Assembly (NCBI RefSeq): GCF_010882175.1
Contig: NZ_WKLH01000001.1
Coordinates: 761,464 to 825,463, forward strand
Reading direction: 5' to 3'
DNA length: 64,000 nucleotides
DNA from: Mangrovibacterium lignilyticum
GTDB taxonomy: Bacteria > Bacteroidota > Bacteroidia > Bacteroidales > Prolixibacteraceae
The notes beneath the pieces are model-generated. The model was not told where the DNA came from. It did not search any database and saw nothing but the letters and a program-made list of their open reading frames with translations. The translations under genes and the position numbers were made by a program. Shown here piece after piece: positions 55,468 through 64,000 of this stretch. Numbering within the stretch: the first letter of the stretch is position 1; each line of letters begins with the position of its first letter.

Positions 55468-56433
55468 ATGAAAACATTCTCTCAGAAACTTACGGTAGCT
55501 CTCTTAAAAGGAATTGCTTATCTACCTTTTCCGGTTTTGTACGCCTTGTCCGACTTCTTTTTTGTACTAATCTTTTACGTCGTTGGCTATCGCAAAAAGG
55601 TGGTGTACCAAAACCTTCGGAATTCATTCCCGGAAAAGACAGAAAAAGAGATTGACGAAATTGCCCGAAAATACTACCATCATTTTTGCGACCTGTTTAT
55701 GGAAACAGCAAAGTTTAACCGCCTTACGGCCGAAGAAATGGACAAACACATTCGCTATGATCACCTTGAGCGGTTAAATGACGTTTTCGACCAGGGAAAA
55801 GGAGTGCTGTTGATCTGCTTTCATTACAACAACTGGGAATGGAACGCGACTATGATGCAATTCCTCAAGCATGAATTCTTGATGGTATTCAGCCCGATGA
55901 AAAACAATCCATCCATGGAGAACTATGTCACCCAAATGCGCACCAAATTTGGGGCACTGAAAGTTCCCATGCAGAATGCTCCAAGGGCCTCCTTCAGTTT
56001 GAATAAAGGGCCAAACTACGGAATTATGTGGCTGGCTGCCGATCAAACACCTCCGGCAGCATCGCAATACTGGACCACCTTTTTAACCCAGGAAACCCCA
56101 TTCTTCAGTGGTCCTCAAAAAATTGCATTAAAAACAAACACACCTGTTTTTTTCCACTACATTCATAAAGTAAAGCGCGGCCAATACGTTGCCGACTTCT
56201 TCGAAATGACACCACATCCTGCGCAGGACGGAGAGCATGCAGTTCTGTTGGATTATGTCGATATTGTTGAAAAACTGATTCGGAACAAACCGGAATACTG
56301 GTTGTGGTCGCACAGACGATGGAAGCACAAACGCCAGGAAAAACAGGAGCTCTTACCGAGAAACAAAGAAAACCGATTTGAGAAGCAGATTGACGAGATG
56401 CTGGAACGATTGGAGAAAATTGAATCCATCTAA
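55468..56433 (+). CDS. LpxL/HtrB-like lipid A acyltransferase family protein
   Basis: A 321-residue inner-membrane acyltransferase. An N-terminal hydrophobic region (about 20-40) anchors it; the catalytic H-x4-E motif is intact as His119 and Glu124 (HYNNWEWN); a central 'WLAADQTPP' block and 'KPEYWLWSHRRWKHKR' near the C-terminus are typical of LpxL/LpxM. It probably adds a secondary fatty acid to lipid A. The next small gene starts 2 bases after its stop, so they share a transcript. Confidence 0.9.
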   Translation: MKTFSQKLTVALLKGIAYLPFPVLYALSDFFFVLIFYVVGYRKKVVYQNLRNSFPEKTEKEIDEIARKYYHHFCDLFMETAKFNRLTAEEMDKHIRYDHLERLNDVFDQGKGVLLICFHYNNWEWNATMMQFLKHEFLMVFSPMKNNPSMENYVTQMRTKFGALKVPMQNAPRASFSLNKGPNYGIMWLAADQTPPAASQYWTTFLTQETPFFSGPQKIALKTNTPVFFHYIHKVKRGQYVADFFEMTPHPAQDGEHAVLLDYVDIVEKLIRNKPEYWLWSHRRWKHKRQEKQELLPRNKENRFEKQIDEMLERLEKIESI

Positions 56434-56435
56434 AA

Positions 56436-56966
56436 ATGAGAATTAGCAGTCAGTGTATGAAAATAGTAGCGGTCTTTGTGATGCTAGTAATGAGCAGTCA
56501 ACTTAAGGCCCAGTCAGAATCTCCGGATCACCTGAAACAATGCCTGGCCAATGTTGATGATGCCTGGTTCTACGCGAATGAAACAGCCACGACGCTGGAA
56601 TTCAACAACAGTGCATCAACACTGGATGATGTCCGGAGTTATTGTTTTGAAGCTCTGACAACGATGGACAGCGTTGATCTGAAACTCCAATTAGCGATTT
56701 ACAGCGCTACCGATGCCGCCTTTGCAGCCAAAGACAAAGGTGATACGAGCCTTTCGTCAACTCTTCAGCAACAGAAACCAAACCTGCAAGCCGCTTCCAA
56801 GTCGATTGCTGAATCACGGAAATATTTGAGCTCGGTACTGGATGAAACGGACTTAACGGCGATCAACCAAAAGCTATTCGACACGATTGAGCATCTAAAC
56901 GACTGCCGCCAGTCTATCCGGGATTTTCAGCGCAACCTGAAAAAAACGACTAAAAAAGCAAAGTAG
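56436..56966 (+). CDS. Small secreted helical protein
   Basis: A 176-residue protein, probably exported: the N-terminus (MRISSQCMKIVAVFVMLVMSSQLKA) looks like a signal peptide, with a second possible start at residue 8. The mature part is helical with alternating Asp/Leu and is rich in Thr, Ser, Gln, Lys. Two Cys residues lie in the mature part. No family recognised. It overlaps no other gene and follows the acyltransferase gene by 2 bases. Confidence 0.65.
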   Translation: MRISSQCMKIVAVFVMLVMSSQLKAQSESPDHLKQCLANVDDAWFYANETATTLEFNNSASTLDDVRSYCFEALTTMDSVDLKLQLAIYSATDAAFAAKDKGDTSLSSTLQQQKPNLQAASKSIAESRKYLSSVLDETDLTAINQKLFDTIEHLNDCRQSIRDFQRNLKKTTKKAK

Positions 56967-57035
56967 CAGCCATTCAAAAATTTCATTTTCAAAAATGGTA
57001 TTGTTTTTGAATTCGTTGGCGTAAATAATTTTCAC

Positions 57036-57488
57036 ATGAAAAGATCATTTACACTACTATTCGCTTTGATGCTCCTGCTTGGAGCATGCAAAACAGCACA
57101 AACTAGAGCATCACAGGAAAAACCCCAACCGGAAAGTGTTGAAACCACACTCAATAATCGTTGGCTACTGAATACCATCAACGACGAACCAATAGAAAAT
57201 AGCGCGAAGGAAATTTTTCTTGAATTCCGCCTACCGGAAAGTCGCTTTTTCGGGAATGCAGGCTGCAACTCATTTAACGGACAGATTGAGATCAAGGAAT
57301 CACAGTTAAAAATTGGTCATGTTCTGGCAACAAGAAAGTATTGCATCGATAATATGGAGTTAGAAGACCGGTTGATCGGTATGCTGAGCCAAAGCGAATG
57401 GATAGTCGAATTGAATGATCATCAACTGATTTTATCGAATGCCAAAAACAAGCTGGAATTCAATCAAGGAGAGAAAGAAACAGAATAA
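57036..57488 (+). CDS. META-domain lipoprotein (HslJ-like)
   Basis: A 150-residue lipoprotein with lipobox LLLGAC (Cys17) and a META domain, recognised by RWLLNTINDEPI near the start of the mature domain and 'FFGNAGCNSFNGQIEI' in the middle. HslJ-like proteins are stress-linked envelope lipoproteins of unknown mechanism; in Escherichia coli HslJ is connected with novobiocin resistance. It follows 69 bases after the previous gene and ends at a terminator. Confidence 0.85.
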   Translation: MKRSFTLLFALMLLLGACKTAQTRASQEKPQPESVETTLNNRWLLNTINDEPIENSAKEIFLEFRLPESRFFGNAGCNSFNGQIEIKESQLKIGHVLATRKYCIDNMELEDRLIGMLSQSEWIVELNDHQLILSNAKNKLEFNQGEKETE

Positions 57489-57502
57489 TCAAATGCAAGT
57501 GA

Positions 57503-57540
57503 AAAAAGAAATCCCGGCTATAAACCGGGATTTTCTTTTA
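57503..57540. terminator. Bidirectional terminator
   Basis: AAAGAAATCCCGG pairs with CCGGGATTTTCTTT around a 7-nt loop, between the META lipoprotein gene and gltD. T-rich on one side and A-rich on the other, so it can serve both. Confidence 0.9.
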
Positions 57541-57573
57541 AATTCTGTTATGCTAAAAAACTAAATAAGCTAT

Positions 57574-59061
57574 TTACGGAAGAACTGTATCGCCCATCAG
57601 GTAGCGGTCTACTTCGCGAGCTGCCGCTCTTCCTTCATTGATTGCCCAAACAACCAAAGACTGACCACGACGAGAGTCACCTGCAGCAAATACTTTCTTC
57701 AGGCTGGTTTTAAACTCACCATATTCGGCTTTGTAGTTTGAACGGCCATCACGCTCGAACTCGAGTTCTTCAGCGATCTTATCTTCCGGCCCAAGGAAAC
57801 CCATAGCCAGTAAAACCAAATCAGCTTCCAAACGACGTTCTGTTCCCGGAATTTCTTTCGGATACATGCCGCCTTCTTCGGTCCGAGCCCATTCAATGTT
57901 CACCGTGTGGATAGCAACCAGGTTACCTTTATCATCACCTTCAAACTTTTTAGTCATCACCAGGTACTCACGAGGATCTTCACCTTGTTTGAAAATGGCT
58001 TCGTGCTGACCGTAATCCACTTTGATGGACACCGGCCATTCAGGCCATGGATTTACTGCACGGTTACGTTCAGCAGCCGGTTTCGGTAAAATCTCGAATT
58101 GTTTCACGTTTTTACATCCGTGACGCAGCGAAGTTGCCACACAGTCGGTACCGGTATCACCACCACCGATTACAATTACATTTTTACCTTCAGCAGAAAT
58201 ATATTGACCATCCTTCAATTCACTATCGAGTAAACTTTTGGTGTTGGCACGTAAGAAATCCATCGCAAAGTTAACGCCTTTCAGCTCTCGTCCCGGAACT
58301 TTCAGATCACGAGGATTGGTCGCGCCATTGGCTAAAACAACCGCATCGAACTCTCTGTAAAGTTTTTTCGCGCTGATATCTTTACCAACTTCAACACCAG
58401 GTTTGAATATGATTCCTTCGGCTGCAAGAATATCCACCCGACGCTGAACAACTTCTTTGTCCAGTTTCATGTTCGGAATTCCATACATTAACAAACCACC
58501 AATACGATCATCGCGCTCGAAAACAGTCACCAGGTGTCCGGCTTTATTCAACTGTGCTGCAGCTGCAAGACCGGCAGGTCCTGAACCAACAACAGCGACC
58601 GTTTTACCGGTACGATATTCAGGTGGTTCCGGAACAACCCAACCGTTTTTGAAACCAAAATCGATGATTGTTCTTTCATTATCATGAATCGTAACGGCAG
58701 GCTCATTCAATCCTAACACACACCCGGCCTCGCAAGGAGCCGGACAAACACGTCCTGTAAACTCCGGGAAGTTATTGGTGTGGTGCAAGCGATCCAAAGC
58801 TTCGTGCCAGCGACCATGATAAATCAGGTCATTCCATTCCGGAATGAGGTTGTAAACCGGACAACCGGAAGCTCCATTGTGCATCATTTCGCCACGATGA
58901 CAAAACGGAATACCGCAATCCATACAACGAGCGCCTTGTGTTTCACAAGTTTCTTTATCGCGCAGAACGTATACTTCGTTCCAATCTCTTAGACGCTCTG
59001 CAATCGGACGAGTTGGATTGGCAACTCTTTTATATTCTAAAAATCCTGTAGGCTTTCCCAT
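57574..59061 (-). CDS. gltD: Glutamate synthase small subunit
   Basis: A 495-residue NADPH-binding partner of GltB. N-terminal Fe-S cysteines are present (CMDCGIPFC and CPAPCEAGC), then the FAD loop [18 protein letters not shown] near residue 150 and a second dinucleotide loop [13 protein letters not shown] near 290, with '[19 protein letters not shown]' near the C-terminus. It passes electrons from NAD(P)H to the large subunit for glutamate formation from 2-oxoglutarate and glutamine. It starts 21 bases after gltB, so they form one operon. Confidence 0.96.
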   Translation of the reverse strand: MGKPTGFLEYKRVANPTRPIAERLRDWNEVYVLRDKETCETQGARCMDCGIPFCHRGEMMHNGASGCPVYNLIPEWNDLIYHGRWHEALDRLHHTNNFPEFTGRVCPAPCEAGCVLGLNEPAVTIHDNERTIIDFGFKNGWVVPEPPEYRTGKTVAVVGSGPAGLAAAAQLNKAGHLVTVFERDDRIGGLLMYGIPNMKLDKEVVQRRVDILAAEGIIFKPGVEVGKDISAKKLYREFDAVVLANGATNPRDLKVPGRELKGVNFAMDFLRANTKSLLDSELKDGQYISAEGKNVIVIGGGDTGTDCVATSLRHGCKNVKQFEILPKPAAERNRAVNPWPEWPVSIKVDYGQHEAIFKQGEDPREYLVMTKKFEGDDKGNLVAIHTVNIEWARTEEGGMYPKEIPGTERRLEADLVLLAMGFLGPEDKIAEELEFERDGRSNYKAEYGEFKTSLKKVFAAGDSRRGQSLVVWAINEGRAAAREVDRYLMGDTVLP

Positions 59062-59082
59062 TTTTTCTCTCCAAAAATTGAA

Positions 59083-62000
59083 TTACTTTTCCAAAGACAT
59101 ATCGAATGCTGCATCGATGATATCGTCTTCTTTTTCATATTTACCGGTGCTGCGTGCTTTTTCGATGAATCCAAGCATGCGTTTGTAGTCAATTGGAAGA
59201 ACCTTGACAAATTTAGACAAGCTATATTCCCAATCTGACAAGATGTATTCGGCTACAGCAGAACCTGTTTTTTCAAGGTGCTTTTCAATCATAGCTTTCA
59301 ACTCAGCTTGTTCAGCAGCAATTTCAACTTTTTCCAAACCAATCATTTCCATATTACATTGACTTGGGAATGATCCGTCAGCATCAAGAACATATGCGAC
59401 ACCTCCTGACATACCAGCTCCGAAGTTGCGTCCGGTTTTACCCAGAATCACCGCTTTACCGCCAGTCATGTATTCGCAACCATGGTCTCCGATTCCTTCG
59501 ACAACCACATTTGCACCAGAGTTACGTACACAGAAACGTTCACCGGCAATACCACGCATGTAAGCCTCGCCACCTGTTGCTCCGTAGAAACAAACGTTAC
59601 CTACAATAATATTCTTCTCCGGAACAAACGGTGCATTTTTATTTGGGTAGATCGCTAAATGACCTCCGGATAAACCTTTTCCGAAATAGTCGTTCGCATC
59701 CCCTTCAACTTCCAGTTCGATACCTTTACACATAAAGGCTCCGAATGATTGTCCCGCAGAACCAGTCATCTTGAAATGAATCGTTCCATCCGGCAAACCT
59801 TCTCCTTTATGTACTTTGGTTACCTCGTGAGAAAGAACAGTACCAACGCTACGGTTCGTATTCACAATCGGGAACTCACCGTAAACTTTTTCACCTGTTT
59901 TGATGGCATTTTGAGCAGCTTTAACAAACTCCCAGTCTAAGATTTCATCCATCAGGTGATTTTGATCTTTCGTTTTATATAAACCTTGGTCTTCGCCGTT
60001 TTTCTCTTTGTACAAGATCGGGCTCAGGTCCAGATTTTTGTATTTCCAGTGATCTACATCATCTTTAAATTTCAGGCATTGAGACTGACCAATCATTTCG
60101 TTGATGGTACGGAAGCCCAATTCTGCCATAATCTCACGCAAACCGTTCACCAGGAATGTGAAGAAATTCACAACCCAATCAGGATTTCCAGGGAATTTAG
60201 CGCGTAGATCTTCGTTTTGCGTTGCCACCCCTACCGGACAGGTATTGCTGTGGCATTTACGCATCATTATACAACCTTCAACAACCAGAGCAGCTGTTGC
60301 AACTCCCCATTCTTCGGCACCTAACAGTGTTGCAATGGCGAGGTCGCGTGAAGTTTTCATCTGACCGTCAGACTGAACAGTAATCCGGTTACGCAAGCGG
60401 TTGCGGACCAATGTTTGGTGCGTTTCAGACAAACCAAGTTCCCATGGCAATCCGGCATGTTTGATCGAGCTCAATGGCGATGCACCTGTTCCTCCGTCAA
60501 ATCCAGAGATCAATACAGCATCAGCTTTGGCTTTACATACACCGGCAGCAACAGTACCTACTCCTGTTTCAGAAACCAGTTTCACGTTGACACGTGCGTC
60601 GCGGTTACTGTTTTTCAGGTCGAAGATCAACTGTGCCAAATCCTCAATTGAATAAATATCGTGGTGAGGAGGAGGCGAGATCAAACCAACACCAGGAGTT
60701 GAACCACGTACGCGGCCAATCCATCCGTTTACTTTGTGTCCGGGCAGCTGACCACCTTCACCCGGTTTTGCCCCCTGAGCCATTTTAATTTGAAGCTCTT
60801 TGGCCATGCTCAGGTAATAGCTATTCACACCAAAACGACCGGAAGCAATTTGTTTTGTTGCTGAACACATGTCGTCGCCATTTGGCAATTTGGTGTAACG
60901 AATCGGGTCTTCACCACCTTCACCTGAATTTGATTTTGAACCAATACGGTTCATCGCGATTGCTAAGGTTGTATGTGCTTCCCACGAAATAGATCCGAAG
61001 GACATCGCACCGGTAGCGAATCGTTTCAGGATGTTTTCAGCCGGCTCAACTTCATCCAATGAAATCGGATCACGGTCTGAGTTGAAATCCATCAAACCAC
61101 GTAAGGTGAAAGCTGCTTTGGTTTGATCATCAACAACCTGGCAATATTGTTTAAATGTATTGAAATCGTTTTTTCGTGTTGCCTGCTGCAGTAAGTTAAC
61201 GGCTTTAGGTGAAAGCAAGTGACGTTCTCCGCCAACACGCCAATGATATTCTCCTCCCGGCTCCAGCACTTTTGAACCTCCCAAACGGGTTGGGAATCCC
61301 TGGCGGTGACGTGCCAATGCTTCTTTGGCAATATCATCAAGCGACAGACCTTCAATACGGCTAACTGTTCCGGTGAAGTATTTATCAACAACCTCGGAAT
61401 TGATACCCAGAATTTCAAAAATCTGAGCTCCCTGGTAGGAGGCTAAAGTTGAAATACCCATTTTAGAGAAGATTTTCAATAAACCGCCATCTACTGCCTT
61501 AATATAGTTCTTAACTGCTTTCTCGGGAGTAAGATTTCCGAGTTTACCATCATTAGCTAATTGCTTAACGGTATCCAAAGCCATATATGGATTTACAGCT
61601 GAAACACCATACCCCAGCAAAACAGCTAAATGGTGAACTTCACGAACATCACCAACCTCCATAATAATGTCGGCCTTACCTCGCTTTCCAATGCGGATAA
61701 GGTGGTGGTGTACAGCTGAAGCAACCAAAACAGATGGAATCGGAGCATGATCAGTACTTACAGAGAAGTCAGACAACAGGATAATTGAGTATCCTTCATC
61801 AATTGCGTCCTCAACATAAGTACATAAACGCTCTAATTTTTTCTCCAACGTTCCCGGTTTACCATCGGCATGAAACACGATACTGATTTTCTTTGTTTGG
61901 AAATGCGCATGGTCAACATACGACAATTTCACCAACTGCTCATTGGTCAGTACCGGCTGCTCAATCGCAATACGACGGCAATGTTCCGGAGATTCTGTTA

Positions 62001-63669
62001 AGATATTTTTGAATCCACCCACATAAGTACGCAAGTCCATCACAATACGCTCCCGGATTGGGTCGATTGGAGGGTTGGTTACCTGGGCGAATAATTGTTT
62101 GAAATAGTGTGACAACAACACCGGACGATCGGACAAAACGGCCAATGGGTTATCAGCCCCCATTGATCCAATAGCTTCTTTTCCGGTTTCAGCCATTGGC
62201 TGTAGAAGCATTTCCATTTCTTCGTGAGTGAAACCAAATGCCTTTTGACGTCTGAACAGCGTTTTCTGATCCGGTTCCTTCAACTCCAAATCAGGAATTG
62301 ATGGCAGATCGTCCAAATAAGTCATATTTTCTTTGACCCATTCGCCGTAAGGTTGTCCCGAAATAATTTCAGCTTTTACTTCTTCATCAGAAATAATGCG
62401 TCCTTGTTCCAGATCGGCAACGAACATTTTACCCGGTTGCAAACGACCACGGATTTTCACCTTTGTATGATCAACATCCAAAGCACCAGACTCCGATGCC
62501 ATAATCAGCATATCATCATCAGTTACGCAATAGCGAGACGGACGCAGACCATTACGGTCAAGTGTTGCTCCAACTAAAACGCCATCGGTGAAACAAACAG
62601 AAGCAGGTCCATCCCACGGCTCCATCATTGCTGAATGGAACTCATAGAATTCTTTCTTCGCCTGCGCCATTTGAGGATCGTTTTGCCATGCTTCCGGAAT
62701 CAACATCATCATAACATGCGGCAATGAGCGTCCACTCAAAACCATCATTTCGATAGCCATATCTAAGTTGGCACTATCTGATGCTTTCAGATCACAAATC
62801 GGGAAAATCATCTCCAGCTCTTCACGAGTGAAGAGTGTTGATTCAAGCAGGGCTTCACGGGCACGCATCCAGTTTACATTTCCCTTATTGGTGTTGATCT
62901 CACCATTGTGAGCAATGTAACGGAAAGGCTGTGCCAGCTTCCAACTGGGGAAGGTATTTGTCGAAAAGCGCGAGTGCACCAACGAAATGGCACTAACAGC
63001 TAACGGATTGGTTAAGTCTTTGAAATAAAGAGAAACCTGCTCTGTTGTCAGCTGTCCTTTATATATAATTGTCTTGTAGGAACAAGAAATGATATTCAAC
63101 CCGTCGTATCCGAGACCGGCAACCGACTCGCGAGCGAGACGTTCTGTATATTTTCTAAATACAAAAAGTTTACGATCAAATTCATCGCCGGTCATATCAT
63201 CGGGTTTACCGATGAACAATTGTTGAACGTACGGTTCAGTCGCACGGGAATCGCGTCCAAGATCCGAGTTATCAACCGGAACTTTACGATATCCCAATAG
63301 GGGCAAACCAAACTTATTGAGGTTTCTGGTAATTATATCTTTACACTCCGAGCGTTTTCGGTCATCCATAGGAAAGAATATCATGGCCACGCCATACTCA
63401 CCGAAAGTAGGAAGTTTAATTCCATCCTTTGGGCATTCTTCCATGAATAGTTCATGAGGAATCTGAAGTAAAATCCCAGCTCCGTCCCCACTCTTAATAT
63501 CATATCCTGTACCGCCCCTATGTTCCATCCTGGCCAACATAGCTAAAGCATCAGAAATAACACGATGTTGTTTCCGACCTTTCAGGTTAGCTACGAATCC
63601 AATCCCACAGCTACCGTGTTCAAATTCAGAGCGATAAAGACCCTGTTGTTTGGGAGTTTCTAACTGCAT
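59083..63669 (-). CDS. gltB: Glutamate synthase large subunit
   Basis: A 1528-residue flavoprotein making glutamate from glutamine and 2-oxoglutarate. The N-terminal Ntn glutaminase domain uses Cys21 (HGSCGIGF) after removal of a 20-residue propeptide; the central domain and the FMN-binding barrel follow (PISLDEVEPAENILKRF, then 'NSGEGGEDP' near residue 920); the 3Fe-4S cysteines lie in MMRKCHSNTCPVGVATQ; the C-terminal beta-helix has repeated Gly turns (GGKAVILGKTGRNFGAGMSGG). Full length. First gene of the gltBD operon. A hairpin lies about 60 bases before its ATG. Confidence 0.97.
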   Translation of the reverse strand: MQLETPKQQGLYRSEFEHGSCGIGFVANLKGRKQHRVISDALAMLARMEHRGGTGYDIKSGDGAGILLQIPHELFMEECPKDGIKLPTFGEYGVAMIFFPMDDRKRSECKDIITRNLNKFGLPLLGYRKVPVDNSDLGRDSRATEPYVQQLFIGKPDDMTGDEFDRKLFVFRKYTERLARESVAGLGYDGLNIISCSYKTIIYKGQLTTEQVSLYFKDLTNPLAVSAISLVHSRFSTNTFPSWKLAQPFRYIAHNGEINTNKGNVNWMRAREALLESTLFTREELEMIFPICDLKASDSANLDMAIEMMVLSGRSLPHVMMMLIPEAWQNDPQMAQAKKEFYEFHSAMMEPWDGPASVCFTDGVLVGATLDRNGLRPSRYCVTDDDMLIMASESGALDVDHTKVKIRGRLQPGKMFVADLEQGRIISDEEVKAEIISGQPYGEWVKENMTYLDDLPSIPDLELKEPDQKTLFRRQKAFGFTHEEMEMLLQPMAETGKEAIGSMGADNPLAVLSDRPVLLSHYFKQLFAQVTNPPIDPIRERIVMDLRTYVGGFKNILTESPEHCRRIAIEQPVLTNEQLVKLSYVDHAHFQTKKISIVFHADGKPGTLEKKLERLCTYVEDAIDEGYSIILLSDFSVSTDHAPIPSVLVASAVHHHLIRIGKRGKADIIMEVGDVREVHHLAVLLGYGVSAVNPYMALDTVKQLANDGKLGNLTPEKAVKNYIKAVDGGLLKIFSKMGISTLASYQGAQIFEILGINSEVVDKYFTGTVSRIEGLSLDDIAKEALARHRQGFPTRLGGSKVLEPGGEYHWRVGGERHLLSPKAVNLLQQATRKNDFNTFKQYCQVVDDQTKAAFTLRGLMDFNSDRDPISLDEVEPAENILKRFATGAMSFGSISWEAHTTLAIAMNRIGSKSNSGEGGEDPIRYTKLPNGDDMCSATKQIASGRFGVNSYYLSMAKELQIKMAQGAKPGEGGQLPGHKVNGWIGRVRGSTPGVGLISPPPHHDIYSIEDLAQLIFDLKNSNRDARVNVKLVSETGVGTVAAGVCKAKADAVLISGFDGGTGASPLSSIKHAGLPWELGLSETHQTLVRNRLRNRITVQSDGQMKTSRDLAIATLLGAEEWGVATAALVVEGCIMMRKCHSNTCPVGVATQNEDLRAKFPGNPDWVVNFFTFLVNGLREIMAELGFRTINEMIGQSQCLKFKDDVDHWKYKNLDLSPILYKEKNGEDQGLYKTKDQNHLMDEILDWEFVKAAQNAIKTGEKVYGEFPIVNTNRSVGTVLSHEVTKVHKGEGLPDGTIHFKMTGSAGQSFGAFMCKGIELEVEGDANDYFGKGLSGGHLAIYPNKNAPFVPEKNIIVGNVCFYGATGGEAYMRGIAGERFCVRNSGANVVVEGIGDHGCEYMTGGKAVILGKTGRNFGAGMSGGVAYVLDADGSFPSQCNMEMIGLEKVEIAAEQAELKAMIEKHLEKTGSAVAEYILSDWEYSLSKFVKVLPIDYKRMLGFIEKARSTGKYEKEDDIIDAAFDMSLEK

Positions 63670-64000
63670 CTTTTATACATTTTTATTTTAATCATCTAAG
63701 TCTTGAACTAAGCCTCCAAGACACAACAAAATCACTGAACCTTAAGCAGTGATTTAAAACTATAAGCAAAACCCGCGAAAATCTTACGAAGTGAAAGCGA
63801 AAATAGCCATAAAATGAATATAATCCAACCAACCGTTTCCAAAAAGCATGCTCAAAAACATGCACTGTCCCCTTTACTTTTACAAATCAAATTCATAAAA
63901 AGGTGAAATCGAACAACTTAGAGTTTCGATATTATCCGGCTTAAAAAAACACCCGAAAATGAAAGATAACGATTAATTAACAGAATTACACTATTTCAAC
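63670..64000. other. gltB upstream region with perfect inverted repeat
   Basis: This 331-base region has no convincing ORF. AAATCACTG-9 nt-CAGTGATTT (63729-63755) is a perfect 9-bp inverted repeat located 60-86 bases before the gltB ATG, suitable as an operator or leader hairpin. No exact Bacteroidota promoter pair was found, and the right end of the window cuts the region. Confidence 0.45.

Overview
The window looks like chromosomal DNA of a Bacteroidota (Bacteroidetes) bacterium. The evidence is a fused ResB-CcsA cytochrome c maturation protein, SusC/FecA-like TonB-dependent receptors (one with FecI/FecR partners), a DUF4831 protein, a 4-alpha-glucanotransferase with N-terminal starch-binding domains, TPP riboswitches in front of both a thi operon and a TonB receptor, a Bacteroidota-type promoter (TTTG-N19-TAnnTTTG) before that receptor, and few clear Shine-Dalgarno sites. 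My best guess, by inference only, is the Marinilabiliales/Prolixibacteraceae area. The coding DNA is dense and mostly housekeeping; I see no insertion sequence, prophage, CRISPR array or rRNA.

Layout. 1-9.7 kb: truncated secreted protein, DUF2892 membrane protein, M20 dipeptidase, DUF4831 protein, NAD(P)HX repair enzyme, POT peptide transporter, sulfide:quinone oxidoreductase followed by a 53-codon ORF, and ketopantoate reductase. 9.8-15.5 kb: an 1155-residue protein that I read as PPi-type PEP carboxykinase, then acetyl-CoA synthetase. 15.9-23.4 kb: two short-chain reductase-like proteins, two small membrane proteins, two identical tRNA-Val genes each with its own terminator, FolC, PhoH-family ATPase and a secreted low-complexity protein. 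23.7-28.1 kb: inositol monophosphatase, a coiled-coil protein, GT2 glycosyltransferase, CorA transporter, a striking 21-bp tandem repeat array, and Hsp20. 28.3-37.1 kb: the thiamine region, with TPP riboswitch, thiS-thiC-tenI/thiE-like-thiE-thiG-thiH-thiF, then a second riboswitch with its own promoter driving a TonB receptor. 37.2-49.2 kb: beta-carbonic anhydrase-like protein, SUI1 factor, long-chain acyl-CoA synthetase, ResB-CcsA, MalQ, a PNGase F-like protein and an outer-membrane protein. 49.4-54.2 kb: Gln-rich LTxxQ-like protein and a sigma/anti-sigma/TonB receptor set. 54.4-64 kb: DUF1460 lipoprotein, LpxL-like acyltransferase with two small envelope proteins, and gltB-gltD glutamate synthase.

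How it works together. The thi operon makes the thiazole half of thiamine by the oxygen-independent ThiH route and the pyrimidine half by ThiC, then joins them with ThiE; the riboswitch-controlled receptor probably imports thiamine or a precursor. GltBD supplies glutamate. PPi-PEPCK, Acs and acyl-CoA synthetase belong to central carbon metabolism.

Most notable points: the strictly phased 21-bp array (27210-27503); matching anti-aptamer elements after both TPP riboswitches; a ThiF lacking all four zinc cysteines; the putative PPi-PEPCK; a G10 tract inside the PNGase F-like gene; and a small ORF behind sqr. I did not find a clear-cut new multi-gene defence or mobile system.
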